From contig CAJQUN010000043.1 of assembly GCA_907163345.1 (NCBI GenBank), positions 2,159,001 to 2,223,000 on the forward strand: a stretch of DNA of 64,000 bases, read 5' to 3'. Within the stretch, counting starts at the first letter, position 1, and each line of letters starts with the position of its first letter. Below are positions 55,616 through 64,000 of the stretch, in pieces. The translations under genes were made by a program, and so were the position numbers. This DNA is from Haberlea rhodopensis (taxonomy: Eukaryota > Streptophyta > Magnoliopsida > Lamiales > Gesneriaceae). The notes beneath the pieces were generated by a model. The model ran no database searches, had not been told where the DNA came from, and saw only the letters and a program-made list of their open reading frames with translations.

Positions 55616-57504
55616 TGTTAGGATCGATTTCGGGGGTGGGTTGCCATTCCACACCCGAGTTCAACCAACTTGAGCTTCAATAGCTCGTGTTCTTGAAATA
55701 ATTGCACCGAGAGATTATATCGAGTTCGGTTACAAAACCGAGCGGAAGACACTCGACATAACCCGCTCTAAAACCGATTACTCATTTGAAAGGCATTTTA
55801 AAGATATGCAAGAAAGTATGTAAAAACAGTAAGGTAAATAACTGCAGTAAAGTAAATAACACAAGCATTTGTTTCTGGAAGTTCGAAGCACAACGCTTCT
55901 ACATCTCCCCTTCTTCCATCTCATGGAAGGATACACTAGAAGACTTTGATTTATACAACTCTTTGTACAAACCCGGTCCAGTTGGGAATTCCACATCCAA
56001 CTAGAACTCCTAGCAACTCAACTATGTATGTTCTTTAATGTCTCACATACAAAGACCTCTCAATCGGTTGTGATGAATCATCAACCGTTACAATTGTATT
56101 CACTCTTCTATTAAGCTCACAAATACAATGAATAGAGTGAATACAAAGGCACAAATGATTCCATAATGAATCTGATACAGCAATGTAAGAGGTGCGAAAG
56201 GTTTGAGGAGTGCTCTTTATTTAGCAGCTTTTGTCTTTGAAGTTCCTCAATTGAATCCCAAGTGGGTTTGCTTTGGAAGGCTTGGATTGATCTTCAATCA
56301 GCTGTTATTGAGCTTCCAAATCACGTATATATAGCCCCAAGTAATGATATATACGTTAGATACAAGAATATAACCGTTGGGACAATTTTGGTAAGCTTTC
56401 AAACATTGCAACGGTCATATTCTACTTCTGGGCTATTTTTGGAAGTCTGCTGGTCTGGTCAACTGGTCTGGTCAGCTGGTATGGTCAGCTGGTCTGAGGT
56501 CTGCTGGTTCAGCATCAGCTGGCCTGGGGTCTGCTGGTACCAGTTGGTCTGAGGTCTGCTGGTACAGCATCAGCTGGCCAAGGTCTGCTGGTACCAGTTG
56601 GTCTGAGGTCTGCTGGTACCAGTTGGTCTGAGGTCTGCTGGTACAGCATCAGCTGGCCAAGGTCTGCTGGTACCAGTTGGTCTGAGGTCTGCTGGTACCA
56701 TTTGGTCTGCGGTCTGCTGGTACCAGTTGGTCTGAGGTCTGCTGGTACCAGTTGGTCTGAGGTCTGCTGGTACCCTGCTGCCCAACATCTGTTGTTCTGT
56801 TCTCTTGGTTATATCTCTTGATTCGTTGATTTCTGGGCAAAGTGATCTTCATAAAAGTTGTAGCCCTTTCTCTTATCTTTCCACGGAATAAAGAATCGCT
56901 CGATTTCGAGTTCGTATGAGACAGTTATGCTCGAAATACGAGGCGATGGTCCTGCTGTATGTTTGCTGGATGCAGCAGCACATGGCGTGACTTGCATAAG
57001 CTTTTTGGCCATCTTAACGTCCGGTTCAGTCTTTCTTCCAAAGATGACTTGTAGATCTTTGTCTTAGCTTTCCAACCCATACTGAATCATCTCAATTAGA
57101 TAACCGAGCTGAGAGTTATAGCTAATATACCACAGCTGCTACAATCTGTCCGCTGCTGTTTGAGCTTCGTACCAGCAAGCTCTTGCATACATGTTTTCGT
57201 CATGTAAACCTTCGAATCTAGTCTGCTGGTCTGAAATACAACTTGTAGAGAATTGAGTTGGCTATCCAACCCCTTTAGAATCAAGTCCGAGCTATGAGAT
57301 ATGATCAATTTAGTCAGCAGCGCTCGGGGTCTACTGGATGCTGAATTCTCATTTCAGCAACCAAACTCAAGGCCATTTCTTAGCAGATCATCAAGCTGTA
57401 AAATATCATCTATGAACTGCACACTTGATGAAATATATTAGCAACACAATAACAAGTTTTGTTAACATCAAAACTAAGATTATTCGGTTTTCCAAAACCC
57501 AACA
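55616..57504 (-). repeat. E 5' LTR
   Basis: 1889 bp. Same order as the 3' LTR, with a longer CTGGTACCAG array (56445-56775). Confidence 0.93.
56445..56775. repeat. 25/29-bp tandem array in E 5' LTR
   Basis: As at 53785-54065 with about two additional units, including one altered to GTACCATTTGGTCTGC. Confidence 0.93.
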
Positions 57505-57509
57505 CGTAC
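57505..57509. repeat. target site duplication of E, right
   Basis: CGTAC. Confidence 0.95.
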
Positions 57510-58134
57510 CAAAATCGAGCCCCAAAAATCGGACAGAATTCCAGATCCGAACCCTACGCTTTTCTGGCAAATCAGAACGCGATTCTCGATGAAACTTCGA
57601 ATTGATGGTATGAATAGCTACGCCTCGGAGAGACGAATCCAACGGCGGGTTGCACGCGCCGAACGGCGGCCGGACGGCGGCGGGCGCGGCGTTTGAAGCT
57701 GCGTGGGTCAAGGGAAATCGGGAATGGCGACGCGGGAGGGAGAGAGAGATAAGGTGCTGAAATGGTTCCGATAATTAAAATCTCGGGTTTAACTGGTATT
57801 TATAGCAAAAATACCCCGAAATACTAACAGCCCCACAAATACATCATGATTCATTAAAAATCATCTGTTTTCAAAAATTCTATCTATAACTCCAAAACCC
57901 CCTACCGGTGCCCACACCAAGCACCCGAGATTCCGAGTCACACTAAAAACCCAACTCACAGGTTTTCACCGAAATGAGAATACGATCTCAACCTCGGGAT
58001 CCAACGATCACAACTACTCAAATAGACGAGCCCGGAAGGCCCAACACTTCGATTAAACTCCAAATCGCCACGTAAAACAACTTTAGGGGTTATTAACACT
58101 CCGGGATTAACATCCCTAATCTCTGGTCATCACA
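57510..58134 (-). repeat. B3 3' LTR, second part
   Basis: Continues from the E insertion to GGTCATCACA. Includes a GC-rich stretch (57645-57700) and a TATA region at 57795-57815. Confidence 0.9.
57795..57815 (-). promoter_or_regulatory. TATA box of B3 LTR inside an inverted repeat
   Basis: GGTATTT-ATAGCAA-AAATACC. On the minus strand it reads TTTGCTATAAATACC, a good TATA box, enclosed by 7-bp arms different from those of B1 and B2. Confidence 0.65.
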
Positions 58135-58164
58135 ATATCCCCCACTAAAAGAATTTCGTCCTCG
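58135..58164 (-). other. polypurine tract region of B3
   Basis: Minus strand GAGGACGAAATTCTTTTAG then TGGGGGATAT. Confidence 0.83.
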
Positions 58165-60480
58165 AAATTAGCACCGGTGTATCACGAAACACCAAGGCTA
58201 CACAACAACATGAAGCCATAACCTCGATCCTTGACCATATTAGGATCGTCTTAATAAACGCGAGGATACTTACCTCACAACAAACTCTGACACAGAGCGA
58301 CATACCAAAACCAACATATCACCCAAGAGGCAAAACGTACCTCGATGCGGTTCATCCCAAAAGTCAGTCCCTCATGACTGCAAAACAACCAATACTTACG
58401 ACCGTAGATCGGACAGTCACCCTTAGTTCTAATACAACTAGTAAGAACGCATCCTGAATGACACCTCAACCGTGAGAACGTTGACCTCGTGTCAAACTCT
58501 GGAGTGGAATAGACTTCCAAATCCATCATAACGTCAAAGAGCGTCAGCACAACTCAACGCTAACAATCCAAAAGCAGTTAGTCAACTGAAACTGCAAGGA
58601 TTCGAATCGCTCCCGAATCTATCGTAGATATCATTCAAAGACATCTCTATCATGACTCACGATGTCTAACACACATCATTACGAGGAAAACTAGTATACC
58701 ACGATGTACTACCAAACCTGGTCTCCACTTTCAAACCCCCTCCATCGAATGAGCAGTCGCATCATTGCAACTCAATTTGGGCAACTCACGGCCACAGATT
58801 CACACAAAAGACATCTCACAAGATGTCCACCTCCGGATATTCCAAGGATCACATCCTGATCATAAATAAACCATCGAGACTCCACAGAGTTCAAATTCTG
58901 AAAGGACATGCAATAAACCCATTGCATCCTCAACGCTTGTGTCGACAGCGACACCCAATAAATCCGAATTCCTGCCATCCCTTGATAATCCTAGGATTTA
59001 ACAATCCAAACTTAGGAAGGCTATCGCATAACTCGGAGGAAAACACCAATAAGGAAATACCTTAACCCACACAAGATAATCCCTCTTCAAGGGAGTCAAC
59101 TAACTTCACGATTGTTCCTCATAATTATCGTGCCATGGAGATTCCCAATCTCAAGGTGTTCCATATCTCTCACCAGAGATTTAACCATCCAAAAATAGCA
59201 TAACTCTATGCTTGACAAAAAGAAATCAATAACTGGCATCCGTATACTCACCGGTATACCTGCCTAAGCACTGACATCACATGTATACTCAATGCACTTG
59301 GCTCGGGTATCTACAACATACCCCTAAGCCCCAAACACAACTGTCAATTCTGGGTCATTCCCATCCAGAGGAGGATGATAATCGACGATCAACAACACGA
59401 CATGATTCCCAAAATCAGCACCATACGTCCAACTTACCGAATCTTTCAAAGATTCCCAAATAGGTATAATACTACCTCCTTCCCCACAAGGGAAGTGCTA
59501 TCGAACTCGAGATCCACTAGTCTCGAATCACCGGAAAACTGGATACAATAACACCCATTGCATCCCAAGTACACGGATTCCCCAGATTGAGTCAACGACG
59601 ACTTGACGACTCTCTAGTTGGTACTCCAACAAACACACTATATCATCACCACGATATCTGGCTAGCAAAGCGTTGTCTCCATAGGCTCATATCAAGCCCA
59701 CCAACAAACCATATGTCCCATCTCGGTACGCCATACCGTACAAACCGTTAGAGTAACGGGTCATCGCCCAGCATATCTCTGAAATACTAAGGACAATGGA
59801 CAACCCGGTGTCCTTGCTCACTTATGATGCAGTCGTAATCCGTTAAGACTTATCCCACACCCTCAGGGTGGGTGTAACCATGTCTACCCTACGTCACAAC
59901 ACAAGCGAGTAGTTTCCTCAATGACTACTCTTACCACCAAACACTTGGCCCTAGCCAAACCAACGAGCATACCCAAGGGTATCATTGCTCGACAAATATA
60001 TACTTCGAATATGTGCTGCGGTATAATTCCTATACGGCGCACCCAATAGTTCCTCGAGCAACTTGTTCGGCATAATGGTCTCGTCAACTAGTGACTCAGA
60101 CACTACCATGTGCCCACCAAGGCACTCAAACCATATAACCAAATACATAACATAAATGTATTAATCATCAAAACGACGCCACACGTCTACATAGAACATC
60201 AACTATGTCATCGTCATCCCGTGACGGCATATGTCAACATATGACATCCAACTAACATCGTCAAACATACGACGGTACATGTCAATACACGACATCCATA
60301 ATCTCATCGTCAAGGCATATATATAGCAACACATAGTATCCACAATAATGCTAACACAAGTAATATGCCATACCTCATCGCTATCAATATAGCGGCATAC
60401 CAGTCTCCGTCGCTCGATAATAGTACGTAGTCAGCACCCATCGCTCGAAGGCGGCAAAATCCTGTGCTGAGTACATAGCG
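58165..60480 (-). other. B3 internal region: chain of short inverted repeats, no ORF
   Basis: Hairpins aligned with B1/B2 include GGTGT-N8-ACACC (from 58173), AGCGT-N12-ACGCT (58540-58561), GCAGTT-N10-AACTGC (58574-58595), TAGTATA-N6-TGTACTA (58692-58711, one wobble pair), CACGAT-N14-ATCGTG (59107-59132), GAGATT-CCC-AATCTC (59138-59152), GTATAC-N6-GTATAC (near 59242), GGGTAT-N7-ATACCC (59305-59323) and CATCC-N6-GGATG (59362-59377). Confidence 0.75.
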
Positions 60481-60995
60481 GCACAATCCATCGCTATAGA
60501 ATCGACGGCATGATACCTCGTCATATAATAAGTGGTATGAAACCTCGCTATACACCTGAGCATGAATCATCGTCCACATAATAGCGGAAAGAGGCATCGC
60601 TATCAATACACATGGCGGCAAGAACCATCGCCAATCAATATAGAACCATCGCTATCAATACACATGGCGGCAAGAACCATCGCCAATCAATATAGCGGAA
60701 TGAACCATCGCTATCTATACACATGGCGGCAAGAACCATCGCCAATCAATATAGCGGAATGAACCATCGCTATCAATACACATGGCGGCAAGAACCATCG
60801 CCAATCAATATAGCGGAATGAACCATCGCTATCAATACACATGGCGGCAAGAACCATCGCCAATCAATATAGCGGAATGGACCATCGCTATCAATACACA
60901 TGGCGGCAAGAACCATCGCCAATCAATATAGCGGAATGAACCATCGCTATCAATACACATGGCGGCAAGAACCATCGCCAATCAATATAGCCGAT
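60481..60995. repeat. B3 59-bp tandem array, two hairpins per unit
   Basis: Near-identical units start at 60661, 60720, 60779, 60838, 60897 and 60956, with a 51-bp variant at 60609 and diverged units before it. Each holds GGCG-N11-CGCC (60666-60684) and ATAGCG-N11-CGCTAT (60692-60714). The loops GCAAGAACCAT and GAATGAACCAT are nearly the same. Confidence 0.93.
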
Positions 60996-61914
60996 CCCTA
61001 GTCATTGTCACGGTAGTGTATTTTAATGCCCCTCGCTCAAATAAAACATGCGGTACTCCCACCCCTCGCTTCACATATAGGCGGCATAGAATAACCTCGC
61101 TTAAATGGACATGCGGTACTCCCACCCCTCGCCTCACATTTTAGCGGCAAATATTCTTTCCTCGCCTCATATGCTAACCACGCTTCAATGTGACATGCGG
61201 CGCTCCCACCCCTCGCTTCACATTTTAGCGGCACAAAACAATAAATAGCGGCAAGCATTTAAAATCATCACTCATCCATAACAATGACTCATGGGATATT
61301 CACCAAGTATTTCATCCATACCTGCATCACAAAGCATAATCCATATACCAACATACATCATCATGAGTGTATTTTAATGCACCTCGCTCAAATGCGACAT
61401 GCGGTACTCCCACCCCTCGCTTCAACATTTGGCGGCAAAGCATTAAAATCATCACTACATGTATACATGCAACCACAATGCATAATTTCATGATGTATAT
61501 AAAACGCAGGTTACCGTTTCGTGCCTTTCAACCATGGCCTTAGCCTTTCCACGTCATAGTGTCCCTACTGGAACAATCCCAAACCATGAGCATACGATAA
61601 TCCATATTCCCCACAATATGATTATAATGAGTAATGCATAAATTATGAGTACAAAGTACTTCCTGTATCCCACTGCATTTCAATATGCTCCACTTGGTTG
61701 TCCCTGTGTCACAAATCACAATCATAATCAACAGGTTATATTATGATTCTATAGATGTCATGACATATAATCGTTTCACTATGATCACATGTTACAAATG
61801 CACATAAGCAAAATAGTTGTGTCACACAACACTAGCTACTATCATGCATAAATATGTGCTACTCATCCCTATCAGCATGTTCCAGGCCCTCAACAGCCCC
61901 AAAGAGCTAACCTG
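60996..61914 (-). other. B3 internal region, CGCT/AGCGG modules and leader
   Basis: To about 61450: CCTCGCTTCACATTTTAGCGG-type modules (CGCT...AGCG) alternating with GACATGCGGTACTCCCACCC. Then AT-rich leader to the primer site. No ORF. Confidence 0.7.
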
Positions 61915-61926
61915 GCTCTGATACCA
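61915..61926 (-). other. primer binding site of B3, initiator tRNA-Met type
   Basis: GCTCTGATACCA followed by CTAA and the LTR. Confidence 0.93.
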
Positions 61927-61930
61927 CTAA

Positions 61931-64000
61931 TGTAAGGACCCCTAGCCCTTAACCCTTGATTAGTGTATTAACCACTATGTGTGGCACATGCTTCTATACA
62001 AATCAATCGGGAAACTCAGATGATGCTTACAAAATTCCTTTAATATTCAACGTTATAAGATCATCTCTACTAACATATAGACTCATAGAGTTGCCCATTA
62101 CCAACCCCATTTTGCCACTTTTTACATTGTGGACTTTTATAAAAATTTGGGCAGAGTCTCCACGTAAATTGAGCTATCCCGAAATAAAAGCACAACACAT
62201 AACATAATTCCCGGCCAGGGAAAACATAATACTCATCAGAATGCAGCAATACCAAGTAAATTCCCAGCCAGGGAAGACACCACACACAAGACGACAAAAG
62301 TGGGTTTCAACCCCCACATAATACACCATCGACTCTCATATCATTAGCAATTCTACCCTTAATTGCATGCAACATAGAATGAAAGAGAGAAATGCTCATG
62401 CCTTTATATACAACCCATATACAAGTGTAATCGTGCTCACATGCGAGCATCATGAATATGTATATAATCCTCAGGTGTATATATGTACTCTATACGATAC
62501 CGTGCTCCATCAAGCCCTGGTACCACGATCCTGGGAGTACATCCAATCAACAGCTCGAGCTCAACTCCAAAGTCATCGATGTACCTGTTCACCTGCCCCA
62601 ACAGAGACAGTCCCCACACGGGGTGAGCATACCAATATCCCAATCCCGTAACCATAACAATATAATTCATAATTTACAACAATGTAAATGCTATGAAATA
62701 CAAAATATACTCCCTGGATGGCATCATCCTCATCCGGGGTTTCCTGTACTGTCCCTGTTCTCAAAACACTGAAACCATCAGATTCCCAAATGACAGTTAA
62801 TCATTACATTGATTAACAATTCTATGAGCCATATACCAATGTCATAAATAATAACATCAAATCATTAAAACAATGATTATAAATAATCCGTGTTCCTCAC
62901 TTATGGTTTCATATCTCCATTTCATTGCTCACTCTACAATAGTGGCATTCCAATTCCACGCATGCTCGATGGCAGCGGCGTCATAATCGATGTTCGCAAT
63001 CACTGCTCGCTCAAAAGCGGCACCATGCAATTCTCAATGCATATGTAAGCATTTGAAGAAAATACAATAAACCATGCATTTCAATCTCCATTTATTACTA
63101 ATATCATGTGTCATGCATTTCCACAATAAACCATGCAATTCACACACATTCATTGCAATACAGTGTACCAAGCACTCAACAATTGCAATTATATTAAAGG
63201 GGCTATGCTCGTACGTCAATACGTACCTTAAATCTCCGAAGTCCGAGCCAAACCTTGCTCGAGTTCCATGCCCCAAGGAACGATGTGCTAACACGATAAA
63301 TTAATTCACAATTAATTACGAACATGCAACCCATGCTCAAGTACACCCATAACCCTTATATAGAAAATTATTGTCAACCCACGACAATTTACCATTTACA
63401 AGACCCGGGGCAGGGCATATACAGGGAGGGAAATCAAATGAAACAATATCGAAAATTGCTCAAGAATTCCCCACATATTTTCGAACCCTCACAACACAAA
63501 TCGAACCCAATCAAGCACCTTAATTCATCTAAAACATGAATTAATAAATCAACAACATGAATAATCGCCCCACATGCCAAAACCCCAATTTCGAACCCTA
63601 ACCCGTGAGCCAACAGCAAGAATTCGAACCACAATGCATCACCAAAGAGACTCAAAAGCTAAACCATGTGAAGCATAAGAATCTAACCAAAAATCAACAA
63701 GATTTCGAAACAAGGAACACCAAAATTCGAACCAATTGGCAACAAATTTATGAATCACAAAGTGTGAAATATTCGACCCAAAAGCAGCACAAAAACGTCC
63801 CAAAAACACCCAAAGAAAAGCCCCAAAAACGTACCAAAATCGAGCCCCAAAAATCGGACAGAATTCCAGATCCGAACCCTACGCTTTTCTGGCAAATCGG
63901 AACGCGATTCTCGACGAAACTTCGAATTGATGGTATGAATAGCTGCGCCTCGGAGAGACGAATCCAACGGCGGGTCGCACGCGCCGAACGGCGGCCGGAC
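61931..64000 (-). repeat. B3 5' LTR, cut by window edge
   Basis: Nearly identical to 51036-52958 plus 57510-57680. About 450 bp, including the TATA region, is outside the window. It shows the empty E site. Confidence 0.93.

Larger units (their letters stand above)
52959..57504 (-). mobile_element. short noncoding SIRE-like copia derivative E
   Basis: 4546 bp, plus-orientation ends TGTTAGGATC and AAAACCCAACA, flanked by CGTAC. Minus-strand element: 5' LTR 55616-57504, primer site 55602-55613, internal region of only 833 bp, polypurine tract complement from 54783, 3' LTR 52959-54782. No gag or pol. LTRs differ by a few substitutions, small indels and repeat number, so the insertion is young. 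Likely mobilised by an autonomous SIRE element. Confidence 0.93.
28612..64000 (-). mobile_element. hAT DNA transposon, heavily interrupted, right end outside window
   Basis: TAGGGGTGCTTAACAGACCG at 28612 has the TAGGGGTG-type start of plant hAT ends. It is followed by subterminal GGTCCGGTTCC repeats to about 28757. A hAT transposase C-terminus on the minus strand follows at 29189-29317 and resumes at 44914-45485. The 8 bp before the end, GAGCAAAC (28604-28611), should recur beyond the far terminus if this is the true end. The element is interrupted by a TRIM-like element, A2 and A3. Confidence 0.65.
51036..64000 (-). mobile_element. noncoding LTR retrotransposon B3 (B family), interrupted by E, right end outside window
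   Basis: 3' LTR 51036-52958 and 57510-58134, polypurine tract, internal region 58135-61930 without ORFs, primer site 61915-61926, 5' LTR from 61931 to the window edge. The two LTRs are nearly identical by eye, so this is a young copy. Its LTR has no CGATCGATCG island, unlike B1 and B2. Confidence 0.92.

Noticed and set aside
57406..57711. 101-codon minus ORF and the related one at 63755
   Set aside because: The first crosses the E/B3 junction; both read LTR sequence near the promoter and lack domain signals.
60609..60990. CRISPR-like array
   Set aside because: Units are contiguous tandem repeats without unique spacers, in a plant retrotransposon.

Overview
This window is plant nuclear DNA, most likely from a eudicot with a large, repeat-rich genome. 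I found no host protein-coding gene, rRNA or tRNA gene. The evidence is plant-lineage LTR retrotransposons: Athila-type Ty3 gag, protease and integrase remnants with tRNA-Asp primer sites, SIRE-type Ty1/copia ends with the usual polypurine tract, and noncoding LTR elements primed by initiator tRNA-Met. There is also a hAT transposase remnant and a TRIM-like element. The species cannot be named from the sequence.

Layout, left half. Element C is a noncoding minus-strand LTR element that ends at 27561. Its left LTR is interrupted by B1, another noncoding minus-strand LTR element ending at 19159. The left LTR of B1 is itself interrupted twice: by a SIRE-like copia element (3' part only, up to 3663) and by a complete Athila-derived element A1 (4391-12361, target duplication ATGCA). 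Inside C lies a solo LTR, D (22332-24223, target duplication AATAG). About 1 kb of AT-rich DNA (27562-28611) is the only stretch I cannot assign to a mobile element.

Layout, right half. A hAT DNA transposon begins near 28612 with its transposase on the minus strand. It carries a truncated TRIM-like element (28924-29166) and is split by Athila-type A2 (29318-44913, target duplication GTGAG) and by A3 (45486 to beyond the window, minus strand). A2 contains B2 (36095-44255, target duplication AGTAT) in its 3' LTR. A3 contains an almost perfect 2.44-kb tandem duplication and is interrupted by B3 (51036 to beyond the window). B3 contains a short noncoding copia derivative, E (52959-57504, target duplication CGTAC).

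How the parts work together. None of the elements visible here carries a complete reverse transcriptase or integrase. A1 keeps gag plus a plant-transposon-protein ORF, A2 keeps a broken gag-protease, and A3 keeps only the integrase C-terminus. B, C and E carry only LTRs, primer sites and polypurine tracts, so they must have moved in trans.

The most unusual signal is in the B family. Its 4-kb internal region is a chain of short inverted repeats. Their pairing is kept in three separate copies (B1, B2, B3) although the arm sequences differ, and the tandem arrays inside it are made of paired hairpin units. A second signal is an array of CGATCGATCG palindromes in the LTRs of several otherwise different families.
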